Source: DASPOJ01 sp049790315 (GTDB lineage: Bacteria; Acidobacteriota; Terriglobia; Acidiferrales; UBA7541). Taken from it: a stretch of 20,919 nucleotides of DNA. The translations under genes and the position numbers were made by a program. Shown in pieces: positions 7,674 to 14,587 of the stretch (its first letter is position 1; every line of letters starts with the position of its first letter). The stretch is taken from assembly GCA_049790315.1 (NCBI GenBank), contig JBAQYV010000012.1:1-20919 (forward strand), read 5' to 3'. Under the pieces are notes generated by a model. That model made no database searches, was not told the DNA's origin, and saw only the letters and a program-made list of their open reading frames with translations.

Positions 7674-8624
7674 ATGCGTCATGTATATGCGATTCCGGGC
7701 AAGGTGTATCTGATCGGCGCCGGGCCGGGCGATCCCGAACTTCTGACGCTGAAGGCCGCGCGGTTATTGCGCGTGGCCGATGCGATCTTGCACGATGATT
7801 TGGTTTCGCTCGATGTTCTGGCGCTTGCGCCGGCCGGAGCGCGCGTGCAGAACGTCGGCAAGCGTTGCGGTAAGGAATCGATATCGCAATCGGAAATCGA
7901 GCGGCGGCTCGTGGATTACGCGCGCCAGGGACTGTGCGTGGTGCGCCTCAAGGGCGGCGACCCGTTGATTTTTGGGCGCGCGGGCGAAGAAATGGATGCG
8001 CTCACGCGCGCCGGAATCGAATTCGAGGTCGTGCCGGGAGTTACCGCCGCTCTCGGCGCCGCGGCGGAGGCGCAAATCGCGCTGACGGACCGGCGGCTCG
8101 CGTCGAAACTGCTTCTTGTGAGCAACCATCATAGCCGCGAGAAGCTCGGCGCCGGCTGGGCGCACTTGGCGGACGAGGACACAACGCTCGCGGTCTATAT
8201 GCCGGGACCAAACTTCGCGGGGCGCGTCGAGGAACTTGTAGACGGCGGCCTTTCGCCGGATACGCCGTGCGCCGTGATTTCGTGTGCGTCGCGACGCGAA
8301 CAAAAAGTTGCGCGAATGTCGCTGGGCGAAGTAGCGCTGCTGCCGACACTCGGCGCGCCCGCACTGCTTGTGATCGGCGCCGTGGCTGCCGATCGCGCGA
8401 TGGCCGCGGCCGATTGGGCGATCGAGAAGCCCGCGGCCACAGCAAGTCCTACCGGCACGGAGGAAATCGCGCTTGCGGCATCGGCGGCGATTGAGGGCCG
8501 CGCGGAGATGCGATTCGCGGAAGCAGTTTCGGGAACAGTTGCGGGCGATGTCGCCGCAGAATTTCTCGAGCATCCGTTCGACGCAAGCGACGCCGAACGA
8601 AACCTCAAGCTGTCCGAATCCTGA
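7674..8624 (+). CDS. cobA: Uroporphyrinogen-III C-methyltransferase (SUMT)
   Basis: Transfers two methyl groups from S-adenosylmethionine to uroporphyrinogen III to make precorrin-2, the entry to siroheme and cobalamin. The tetrapyrrole methylase fold spans residues about 8-240: VYLIGAGPGDPELLTLKA at the N-terminus, VVRLKGGDPLIFGRAGEE and VVPGVTAALGAAAEA are the expected motifs. The 316-residue protein carries a C-terminal tail of about 70 Ala/Glu-rich residues that a typical 250-280-residue SUMT lacks. No ribosome site is found at proper spacing; AAGGTG is 16 nt from the ATG, and TAGCAT 9 nt upstream could be a -10 of a near-leaderless message. It supplies the activity absent from the Met8-like protein at 4066. 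Confidence 0.93.
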   Translation: MRHVYAIPGKVYLIGAGPGDPELLTLKAARLLRVADAILHDDLVSLDVLALAPAGARVQNVGKRCGKESISQSEIERRLVDYARQGLCVVRLKGGDPLIFGRAGEEMDALTRAGIEFEVVPGVTAALGAAAEAQIALTDRRLASKLLLVSNHHSREKLGAGWAHLADEDTTLAVYMPGPNFAGRVEELVDGGLSPDTPCAVISCASRREQKVARMSLGEVALLPTLGAPALLVIGAVAADRAMAAADWAIEKPAATASPTGTEEIALAASAAIEGRAEMRFAEAVSGTVAGDVAAEFLEHPFDASDAERNLKLSES

Positions 8625-8689
8625 GCATTTTGCCGCCGATTGAGCGCGCCATTCGCGCGGTCGCGGCCGAATGCGAATTCACCCTGAGA

Positions 8690-9508
8690 TCACCGCGTGT
8701 TCGCCACGGGGCTTTTGCCGCGATGCACTTCGTCGCTCAGCACGATGGCGTTGGCGATTTCCTTCATGGGCATGCGCCGCTGGCGGCTTTGCTTGCGCAT
8801 CGAGAGATAAGCCTCTTCTTCCGTGATGTGAAGTTCGCGCTGCAGAATTCCCTTGGCGCGCTCGACCACTTTGCGCGTTTCGAGTTGTGCGTTCAGTTCG
8901 GAATTTTCGCTTTCCAGGCGCGCCATTTCGATTTCGGCGCCCACCAGGAATCCGATCGTCGAGATCAACTGAATTTGGCGTTTACTGTGATGGTGCGGCT
9001 GCTTGTGTTGGATATTGATCACGCCGACCAGACGCCCGCGGCAAAGCACCGGAACCGAGAGGAACGCCTCGAAGCTATCTTCCGGCAATTCGTGAAAAAC
9101 CTTGAAGCGAGGATCTTTCGAGGCGTGGCGCGCGACGGTCACTGGCTCGCGGTGCTCGGCCACCCAGCCCGTGATGCCTTGCCCTACCGAAAGGCGCAAA
9201 CGCCCGACGATGTCCGGATGCGGATTTTTCGACGCGCGCAGAACCAGATCGTTGCCTTCCAGAATGTAGACGAAACACGAATCGCACTTCACCAGAGTTG
9301 AAACGAAATCCACAACGCGCCCGAGAACTTTGTCGAAAGCATCAGCCGCGGCGATCCGGCTGGTGATCTCCAGAAGAAAGTCCAAATCAATGGATAAAAT
9401 TTCGGGTTGAACCGCGCCTTGTGCTTCAACGGGGGGGATTGCGGTGGTGTCCATGTGAAATGTTAGCGGGGCGGCGGAAGCCGTGTCCAATTCAAGTCTT
9501 GGTTTCAT
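8690..9508 (-). CDS. GAF-ANTAR domain RNA-binding antiterminator
   Basis: A 272-residue probable regulator that binds RNA to prevent transcription termination. A GAF sensor domain occupies about 42-190 (LLEITSRIAAADAFDKVLG to FLVGAEIEMA). A short coiled stretch (ESENSELNAQLE) leads into an ANTAR domain at about 205-262 with the characteristic RKVVERAKGILQRELHITEEEAY. ANTAR domains bind paired hexaloop hairpins in leader RNAs; the GAF ligand is unknown. It is the last gene of the minus-strand sulfur/siroheme series, 57 nt after hemD. The start is uncertain: ATG at 9508 or an in-frame ATG at 9454, neither with a good ribosome site. A role in nitrogen or sulfur assimilation is inferred from position only. 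Confidence 0.9.
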   Translation of the reverse strand: MKPRLELDTASAAPLTFHMDTTAIPPVEAQGAVQPEILSIDLDFLLEITSRIAAADAFDKVLGRVVDFVSTLVKCDSCFVYILEGNDLVLRASKNPHPDIVGRLRLSVGQGITGWVAEHREPVTVARHASKDPRFKVFHELPEDSFEAFLSVPVLCRGRLVGVINIQHKQPHHHSKRQIQLISTIGFLVGAEIEMARLESENSELNAQLETRKVVERAKGILQRELHITEEEAYLSMRKQSRQRRMPMKEIANAIVLSDEVHRGKSPVANTR

Positions 9509-9565
9509 TCGACCAATATTTTGGCGGGCCCCACCTCGGCTTTTAACTACCCTTTAATAATTCGT

Positions 9566-10429
9566 TTACGAGGATTGTGGTAGCGCGCGTTTGCGGGAAA
9601 GTAAGGCGGAGCTTTGGGCCGCGGTTTCTTCCACCAGAATGCCGAGTTTGGGATGCGAGGGTTCGAGGTCCGGCGTCAGATCGTGACGGCGCAGGCCTTC
9701 GGTTGTTGTTGGTCCGATTGACGCGATCACCATGCGCGCGAGGCCGTGCCGGAGCGCGGCCTCGGTGTTCATCTCCGCCGCCACTTCAAAAATGTGGTCT
9801 GCCTGCACGCCCGTGGTGAATAGCACGACATCGATCTCGCCGCGGCCAATGGCGCCGATCGCGGCGCGGAGCGGCTTCAAATTCTCGGGAAGCGCCCACT
9901 GATATACGGGCACGGGGGTAACGTCGGCGCCGCGCTCAGTGAGCGCAGCCAGGAACTCAGGATTCGATACGCCGTATTCCTGCACGGCGACGCGTCGTCC
10001 GCGCACAGGAAATTGGGCCGCCGCGGCATCGAGGGCTGCAAGCAGTTCGTGCCATGTGTTGGGCTCGGGTGCGGCGACGCTCACCGGCACATTAAGGTCG
10101 CGCAAAACCGCCATCGGCTTCGGTCCGCGCGCCACCACCGTAACGCTCCGCAGAGCCGCAAGAAACGGCTCGCGCTGCCCTGCGCTTTCAGCGATGCCGA
10201 CGAGCGCGCGCGTCCCCACGCCGGTGAGCAGAATCACCATGCCATAACGCCCGTCGATGAGTGCGGCAACAAATTCGAGCGCTTTGACATTCGATGCCAG
10301 CGGAATCTCGCGCAGCGCCGGCGCCACAATGGCGCGTCCGCCATGATTTTCGATCAGTTTGGCGGTTTCCTGCGCGCGGCGGCTTTCGAGCGCAAGTACG
10401 CTTAAACCGTTGAAGTCGGCGCGGGGCAT
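9566..10429 (-). CDS. hemD: Uroporphyrinogen-III synthase
   Basis: Cyclises hydroxymethylbilane with inversion of ring D to uroporphyrinogen III, the common precursor of heme, siroheme and cobalamin. The 287-residue protein has the two-lobed HemD pattern: ALESRRAQETAKLIENHGG at the N-terminus, VILLTGVGTRAL at about 65-76, VVARGPKPMAVLRDL, VAVQEYGVSNPEFLAAL, VVLFTTGVQADHIFEVA and ASIGPTTTEGLRRHDL. These are diagnostic for this otherwise poorly conserved family. The ATG has no strong ribosome site. It follows cysH by 145 nt, with a likely terminator hairpin in between, so it may be only partly cotranscribed with the sulfate genes. Confidence 0.9.
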   Translation of the reverse strand: MPRADFNGLSVLALESRRAQETAKLIENHGGRAIVAPALREIPLASNVKALEFVAALIDGRYGMVILLTGVGTRALVGIAESAGQREPFLAALRSVTVVARGPKPMAVLRDLNVPVSVAAPEPNTWHELLAALDAAAAQFPVRGRRVAVQEYGVSNPEFLAALTERGADVTPVPVYQWALPENLKPLRAAIGAIGRGEIDVVLFTTGVQADHIFEVAAEMNTEAALRHGLARMVIASIGPTTTEGLRRHDLTPDLEPSHPKLGILVEETAAQSSALLSRKRALPQSS

Positions 10430-10494
10430 CGTTGGCGCGAAAGCCCCTTGGAGGGGACTCTCGCTCTCAGGGCGAATTATTGATGAATGTGCGG

Positions 10495-10546
10495 CGTAAA
10501 GAAAGTCCGAGGCGCGCGTCGCGGAGAATTGCGGCGCGCGCCTCGG
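10495..10546 (-). terminator. Hairpin terminator between cysH and hemD
   Basis: CCGAGGCGCGCG (10507-10518) and its exact complement CGCGCGCCTCGG (10535-10546) form a 12-bp, very GC-rich stem with a 16-base loop. On the minus strand it is followed by ACTTTCTTTAC, which is T-rich but interrupted. It lies just after cysH in the direction of transcription and would limit read-through to hemD and the ANTAR gene. Confidence 0.65.
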
Positions 10547-10574
10547 GCTTGTGAGTACTTTCGAGCGCTAAAAC

Positions 10575-11285
10575 TTATTCTTTCGCGTGCAGACCGCACT
10601 CGGTCTTCACGAAGCCGGACCAGCGGCCCGCGCGCGGATCTTCGCCCGGCATAACTTGGCGTGTGCAATAGGTGCAGCCAATGCTCGGGTAATGGTTGTC
10701 GTGAAGCGCGTTGTAGGGAACTTTGTTCTCGCGAATGAAATTCCAAACTTGATCGGAAGTCCAATCGGCCAGCGGATTGATTTTCACCAGGCCGAATCCG
10801 GCATCCCAATCGATCTTCTTGGCGTTGGCGCGCTGCGGAGTCTGATCGCGGCGAATGCCCGTAATCCAGGCGTCGAGGCTCGAGAGCATTTTCTTGAGCG
10901 GTTCGACCTTGCGGATCGAGCAACACAGATTCGGCTCGCGCGACCACAGCGCTTCGCCGTGCTTCGCGGCCTGCTCTTCGGGCGTGAGTGCCGGGCGCGT
11001 GCGTTCGACTTTTACGCCGTAGAGCTTCTCGGTGCCCTCGATCAGCGTATACGATTCGGGAAACAGAAAATCCGTGTCCAGAGTGAAAACGCGATAGGGA
11101 ATTCCCGCGCGCGCCGCGAGTTCGATCAGCACCACGTCCTCGGCGCCGAAACTCGAGGCAATCGCCAACGTCGAGCCAAAACGCTCGAGTCCCCACTTGA
11201 TCAGCCGTGCCGCGTCCCACGACTCGGCCGCTTGCTGCTGTTCCGCCACTTCCTGCCGTAATGCATCCTGTTGAGCCGTATCCAT
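10575..11285 (-). CDS. cysH: Adenylyl-sulfate (APS) reductase, CysH family
   Basis: Reduces adenylyl sulfate to sulfite using thioredoxin or glutathione in assimilatory sulfate reduction. The 236-residue protein has ASSFGAEDVVLIEL (43-56), TLDTDFLFPESY, and ITGIRRDQTPQRA. Cysteines 121-122 (CCSIRK) and 204/207 (GCTYCTRQ) are the two pairs that ligate a [4Fe-4S] cluster in APS-type reductases. Cys230 in KTECGLH near the C-terminus is the catalytic cysteine. The cluster cysteines indicate APS rather than PAPS as substrate, which agrees with the absence of an APS kinase here. It is 40 nt after the exporter gene; AAGGAG lies about 13 nt before the ATG. It is expected to be under the cysteine attenuator ahead of sat. 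Confidence 0.95.
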   Translation of the reverse strand: MDTAQQDALRQEVAEQQQAAESWDAARLIKWGLERFGSTLAIASSFGAEDVVLIELAARAGIPYRVFTLDTDFLFPESYTLIEGTEKLYGVKVERTRPALTPEEQAAKHGEALWSREPNLCCSIRKVEPLKKMLSSLDAWITGIRRDQTPQRANAKKIDWDAGFGLVKINPLADWTSDQVWNFIRENKVPYNALHDNHYPSIGCTYCTRQVMPGEDPRAGRWSGFVKTECGLHAKE

Positions 11286-11325
11286 GTCGCTTCGTTTCTC
11301 CTTTATTCGTATTTCAAATGAAATC

Positions 11326-12099
11326 TTACCGGAAAATCAGCCGCGCTCCCAGAACTACCGCGATCGCCGCTACCGCGCGCAGCAACCACTGGCGCGTAAT
11401 CCGGCGCGAAACCAGCGCGCCCAGGTAAATTCCCGGCAGCGTGCCAATCAAAACCTTCGCGAACAGCGGCCACGCGAATGCCCCGGCGTGCGAAAACAAC
11501 ACGACTCCGATCACGCCGACGACCCAGCCGAATAAGTTGCTCGCGGCGGCCAATTGCGCCGTGCTCCAATTCGTCACCAAAGCAAGCGCCGGCACCAGCA
11601 CGCTGCCCGAGCCCGCCGACGTCAGCGTGACCGCCATGCCCGTGCCCATGCCCACGGCAAACAAAGTCATTGGGCCGCCGCGTTCTCTCGGAACAATATT
11701 GTCCGACACGATCGGCTCTTTGCCATACCTCTTCAATAGTTCTTGTCCAATAATAAAAGTCGCAAGACCCAGCAGCGCCGCTCCAACGAAACGCTCGAGC
11801 AATCGATTTCCTCCGGGCAGCGTCGGCATCCATGAAGTCGCGGCGAATCCAGAGACCAGTGCTCCGCCCACTCCACCGGCCAGCAGCAGCCACACGTGTT
11901 GCCGCGGCCAGTGTCCCAACTGCTGGTGCGTAATCGCGCCGACGAATTTCGTGGCCACCAGCACGCCGAGCATCGTTCCGATCGCGACGGCCGGACTGTA
12001 GCCCAGCAGCAGAAGGATCGGCGTGATTACCGTGCCGAATCCCGAACCGGTCGCGCCGACTAATATTCCGCCGAACAGGCCGAGAATAATTTCAGCCAC
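11326..12099 (-). CDS. TauE/SafE family membrane exporter
   Basis: A 257-residue multi-helix membrane protein of the TauE/SafE (formerly DUF81) family, whose members move sulfite, sulfonates or related anions. Two similar halves are visible: FGGILVGATGSGFGTVITPILLL near the start and VGMGTGMAVTLTSAGSGSVLVPAL in the middle. Most of the rest is hydrophobic. The start chosen is GTG at 12099, because AGGAGA stands 8 nt before it; an in-frame ATG at 12159 would overlap sat by 68 nt and add a basic, non-membrane extension. With the GTG start it overlaps the sat stop by 8 nt, implying translational coupling. Position between sat and cysH suggests sulfate import or sulfite export; direction is not readable from sequence. 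Confidence 0.88.
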   Translation of the reverse strand: MAEIILGLFGGILVGATGSGFGTVITPILLLLGYSPAVAIGTMLGVLVATKFVGAITHQQLGHWPRQHVWLLLAGGVGGALVSGFAATSWMPTLPGGNRLLERFVGAALLGLATFIIGQELLKRYGKEPIVSDNIVPRERGGPMTLFAVGMGTGMAVTLTSAGSGSVLVPALALVTNWSTAQLAAASNLFGWVVGVIGVVLFSHAGAFAWPLFAKVLIGTLPGIYLGALVSRRITRQWLLRAVAAIAVVLGARLIFR

Positions 12100-13294
12100 G
12101 TCGCATCTCCTGGCCGGCTTCGGCGGTCTCGCGGTACGCTTCCGACAGCACGGCGGCAACTTCGGGCCGCGTGAATTCCACCGGCAGCGGCAATCCTTCG
12201 CGCAGACGGCGGCGCACTTCGGTGCCGCTCAGGCTCAGGTGCGCGTCGTCGGGATGTCCGCAGGTCTTGCGGCTGGCCATCGAGCCGCAGCGACTGCAGT
12301 AGAAAACTTCGTCGAAGAAAATCGGTTGAATGCCCAGGCCGCGCCCCACAACCGAACGCATCAATTTGTGCGCGTCGTAAGGACCGTAGTAGCCGCCGAC
12401 GCCGGCATGGTCGCGCCCCACCAGAAAATGCGTGCATCCGAAATTCTTGCGCATCAGAGCGTGGAAAATGGCTTCGCGCGGACCTGCATAGCGCATGAAG
12501 GCCGGATGCACCGCGAATATCACGTGCTTTTGCGGCAAGTAATTGTCGAGCAGCGCCTGGTAACACCGGATGCGGATGTCGGCGGGAATATCTTCCGCGC
12601 GCGTTTCGCCCACCAGCGGATGCAGCAGCAGCCCGTCCGTCACTTCGAGCGCGATGCGCAGCACGTGTTCGTGTGCGCGATGCACGGGGTTGCGCGTTTG
12701 AAAGCCGGCCACTGTCGTCCAGCCGCGCGATCTAATTTCCGCGCGCGTTTCGCTGGGCGTGCGCCATTGCGCGGGCAATCCGGGCAGCGTCGGTTCGCCA
12801 AGCCATTCAATTTTTCCGCCGAGCGCGATTTCGCCGCCATTGCGGAGCGCGGCCACGCCGGGGTGCGCCACTTCGCCGGTGCCGAAAATTTTCGGCGCCC
12901 ATTCGTCGTACGGCACGGTGAATATATCTTCCACGTCGAGCGTGGCCAGCGGTTCGCCGTTCAGCACCAGGGCGATGCGCTCGCCCACGCGAATATCTTT
13001 CGCTGCTTCAGGCGTCAGTTGCAGCAGCACCGGCAGCGGCCACAGTGTGCCGTCCGGCAGCGCCATCTTGTCGGCCACCGATTGCGCCGCGGCCTTCGTT
13101 TGAAAACCTTCGAGCGGGCTGAAGCCGCCCGTTGAGATCAGCAGCAGTTCGCTCGCGGTGCGCATGTCGATCGGCAACGCGCGAAGTTTCTCGGCGCGCG
13201 CCCGCGCTTCTTTTCTGGCCTCGGGCGGAACAACGCGATTGACCAGCGTGCCTCCGTGCGGTGCGATGTTCGGTGTTTCGGTGGCAGCGGTCAT
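12092..13294 (-). CDS. sat: Sulfate adenylyltransferase (ATP sulfurylase)
   Basis: Activates sulfate with ATP to adenylyl sulfate, the first step of sulfate assimilation. The 400-residue protein is the monomer-type Sat/Met3 enzyme, not the CysDN form. GFQTRNPVHRAHEHV (198-211) contains the QxRNPxHxxH active-site motif, VGRDHAGVGGYYGPYDAHK follows at about 292-310, and SGTEVRRRLREG at about 356-367. Cys333, Cys336 and Cys345 resemble a small zinc-binding site. The start at 13294 is supported by AGGAGA 8 nt upstream; the open frame extends 74 codons further, but that part runs through the terminator and leader and is not coding in this frame. First gene of the operon sat-exporter-cysH, controlled by the cysteine leader. 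Confidence 0.97.
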   Translation of the reverse strand: MTAATETPNIAPHGGTLVNRVVPPEARKEARARAEKLRALPIDMRTASELLLISTGGFSPLEGFQTKAAAQSVADKMALPDGTLWPLPVLLQLTPEAAKDIRVGERIALVLNGEPLATLDVEDIFTVPYDEWAPKIFGTGEVAHPGVAALRNGGEIALGGKIEWLGEPTLPGLPAQWRTPSETRAEIRSRGWTTVAGFQTRNPVHRAHEHVLRIALEVTDGLLLHPLVGETRAEDIPADIRIRCYQALLDNYLPQKHVIFAVHPAFMRYAGPREAIFHALMRKNFGCTHFLVGRDHAGVGGYYGPYDAHKLMRSVVGRGLGIQPIFFDEVFYCSRCGSMASRKTCGHPDDAHLSLSGTEVRRRLREGLPLPVEFTRPEVAAVLSEAYRETAEAGQEMRRG

Positions 13295-13352
13295 CGAGTG
13301 GATCTCCTGGGTCGAATCTCGGTTGCGTCTGTTTCGGCGATTTCTGCGCCCT

Positions 13353-13395
13353 AAAAACAAAAAACCCACCTGCCAGGTCGTCTTCTGGCGGTGGG
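13353..13395 (-). terminator. Intrinsic terminator in the sat leader (attenuator)
   Basis: On the minus strand CCCACCGCCAG (13395-13385), an 8-base loop, then CTGGCAGGTGGG (13376-13365) form an 11-bp stem with one bulged A. It is followed at once by TTTTTTGTTTTT (13364-13353). This is a textbook Rho-independent terminator, placed 59 nt before the sat start codon and after the leader ORF, with no gene end requiring it. It is therefore a regulatory terminator. Confidence 0.93.
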
Positions 13396-13422
13396 CTCCG
13401 GCTGCGTTGAGCTGATTTGGTT

Positions 13423-13560
13423 CTAGCTCGTCAGGATCCACCCAGAAGACGCGGGCGTACAACAACACACCGCACAACAACATGCGCAACAGCAGCAGGT
13501 CGCGTCGCAGCAGCAACTTGCGCAGCAGCAGGATGTCGTCTTCTGGATTTGGTCCTTCAT
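13423..13560 (-). CDS. Polycysteine leader peptide of the sat operon
   Basis: A 45-residue ORF starting MKDQIQKTTS and ending SSGWILTS. Cysteines fill positions 11-13, 16-18, 22-25, 27-29 and 32-34, sixteen in all (nine TGC, seven TGT; the last two clusters use only TGT). Runs of the end-product amino acid are the hallmark of attenuator leader peptides, and this ORF precedes cysteine-pathway genes and an intrinsic terminator that starts 27 nt after its stop codon. No ribosome site precedes the ATG; the likely transcription start is only about 4 nt away, so initiation may be leaderless. The frame is open further upstream to 13848, but that part is antisense to the hydrolase gene and beyond the promoter. 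A metal-binding peptide is a less likely alternative. Confidence 0.88.
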   Translation of the reverse strand: MKDQIQKTTSCCCASCCCDATCCCCACCCAVCCCTPASSGWILTS

Positions 13561-13570
13561 GTCCAACCGC

Positions 13571-13598
13571 AGTATCCCATACCGCCGGAGTTTCTCAA
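13571..13598 (-). promoter_or_regulatory. Promoter of the sat attenuator/operon
   Basis: Minus-strand TTGAGA (13598-13593, 5 of 6 consensus), a 16-base spacer, then the extended -10 TGG-GATACT (13579-13571). The start would be near 13564, about 4 nt before the leader ATG at 13560. The position agrees with the leader peptide start and the lack of a ribosome site. Confidence 0.6.
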
Positions 13599-13640
13599 AG
13601 CTCTTTGTCCGCCGTCTCGGAAGACCGCAAATCGCGGCGG

Positions 13641-13649
13641 TGCTATGAT
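13641..13649 (+). promoter_or_regulatory. Extended -10 promoter of the dienelactone hydrolase gene
   Basis: TGC-TATGAT at 13641-13649 is an extended -10 element with 5 of 6 hexamer matches; no good -35 is present at 17 bases. Transcription would start near 13656, with GGAGGGA just before the ATG at 13678. Confidence 0.42.
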
Positions 13650-13677
13650 TTTGATGTCGTTCAGGAGGGAAGGACTC

Positions 13678-14436
13678 ATGGAGATTCGCACCGAGTTCGT
13701 GGACCTTAGCATCGCCGACGGTACAACCATGCGCGCCTACGTAGCGCGCCCCACTGAGGCGGGCGCTTACCCCGGCTTGATCGTTGGCCAGGAAGCGTTC
13801 GGCGTGAACGGCCACATTCGCGATGTTACCGAGCGTTTCGCGCGGCAAGGCTACGTGGCTATCGCACCCGAGCTATATCACCGCACGGCCCCCGGCTTTG
13901 AAGGACGCTACGACGATTTCCCTTCGATCATGCCCCACATGCAGGCGTTGCGGCATCCCCAGATGGAAGCCGATCTGCACGCCGCGCACGCTTGGCTTAC
14001 TGCAAATCGCAGCGGAAGCAGTTCGCTGATCGCCGCCGTCGGATTCTGCATGGGCGGCTCGGTGGCATTTCTTGCGGCGTTGACGCTGCCAGTGGCGTGC
14101 GCGATATCGTTTTACGGCGGCGGCATCGCGCCCAGTCCGCAACGCCCCGGCCTGCTCGATCGCGTGAACGAGTTGCACGCGCCTGTGATGCTGATTTGGG
14201 GCGGCCGCGATAAGCATCTCGGCGCCGACGTCGTGCGCTCCGTCACCGACGCGCTGCGTGCCGCGGACAAAAACTTCGTGAACGTTGAATTCTCCGATGC
14301 GGATCATGGTTTCTTCTGCGATGTACGTCCCAGCTACAACCCCGTGGCCGCAGCCGAGGCTTGGCCTCTGACGCTCGGGTTTCTCGCCACACACACACAT
14401 CCGGCCGCCGCCACGGCCACGCCGCCGGGCGCCTAG
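13678..14436 (+). CDS. Dienelactone hydrolase family alpha/beta-hydrolase
   Basis: A 252-residue cytoplasmic hydrolase of the DLH family (carboxymethylenebutenolidase-like). The catalytic triad is visible: Cys124 in GFCMGGS, Asp178 in WGGRDKH and His210 in DADHGFFCD. The N-terminal strand pattern LSIADGTTMRAYVARPTEAG and LIVGQEAFGVNGHIRDV are typical. The start at 13678 is set by GGAGGGA upstream; the open frame begins earlier but enters the opposing regulatory region. The last 15 or so residues are Ala/Thr/Pro-rich. True substrate unknown, as most family members are not chlorocatechol enzymes. Divergent from the sat operon, with no obvious functional link. Confidence 0.93.
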   Translation: MEIRTEFVDLSIADGTTMRAYVARPTEAGAYPGLIVGQEAFGVNGHIRDVTERFARQGYVAIAPELYHRTAPGFEGRYDDFPSIMPHMQALRHPQMEADLHAAHAWLTANRSGSSSLIAAVGFCMGGSVAFLAALTLPVACAISFYGGGIAPSPQRPGLLDRVNELHAPVMLIWGGRDKHLGADVVRSVTDALRAADKNFVNVEFSDADHGFFCDVRPSYNPVAAAEAWPLTLGFLATHTHPAAATATPPGA

Positions 14437-14587
14437 CCGGCTTTCGTCGCCGCGAAAGATTCGCCCCACAATCTGTTCCCGTGCAACCGCGCGCGAACGC
14501 ATCCGCGCGTCCGCGCAAATTTGATTCGCATTGCCAGAACAATGTTTCCCACAACATCTGTCGTGACAAACGCAACGCTGCGTACCA

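Larger units (their letters stand above)
13353..13560 (-). promoter_or_regulatory. Cysteine-responsive transcription attenuator of the sat operon
   Basis: Four RNA segments on the minus strand can pair in competing ways. Segment 1, ATCCAGAAGACG (13548-13537), lies in leader codons 5-8. Segment 2, CGTCTTCTGGGTGG (13451-13438), lies in codons 37-41. Segment 3, CCACC-GC-CAGAAGACG (13394-13379), covers the 5' arm and loop of the terminator. Segment 4 (13376-13365) is its 3' arm. Segments 1:2 pair over 12 bases with one G-U; 2:3 pair over 9 plus 5 bases around a 2-base bulge; 3:4 is the terminator. Segments 1 and 3 share a 12-base direct repeat (13535-13546 and 13377-13388). A ribosome held at the first Cys codons would mask segment 1, allow 2:3 and permit transcription of sat. 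A ribosome reaching the stop would mask segment 2 and allow termination. Untranslated RNA would form 1:2 and 3:4 and terminate. Confidence 0.88.
13295..13677. other. Divergent regulatory region of sat operon and dienelactone hydrolase
   Basis: This 383-base region is almost fully accounted for. Running along the minus strand it holds a promoter (13571-13598), the polycysteine leader ORF (13423-13560), antiterminator segments, an intrinsic terminator (13353-13395) and the sat ribosome site. The plus strand carries a short extended -10 promoter for the hydrolase near 13641-13649. Confidence 0.85.

Noticed and set aside
12023..13135. 370-codon open frame on the plus strand
   Set aside because: Antisense to sat and the exporter gene, with no recognisable domain.
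13353..13450. SAM or other metabolite riboswitch before sat
   Set aside because: No known riboswitch core was recognised; the Cys codons and segment complementarity explain the terminator better.
13295..13516. 74-codon N-terminal extension of sat in the same frame
   Set aside because: It would read through the leader and terminator in a different frame from the polycysteine ORF; sat has a proper ribosome site and a normal length from 13294.
13561..13848. Longer version of the polycysteine ORF starting at 13848
   Set aside because: The extra part is antisense to the 5' end of the hydrolase gene and lies upstream of the predicted promoter, with no ribosome site.
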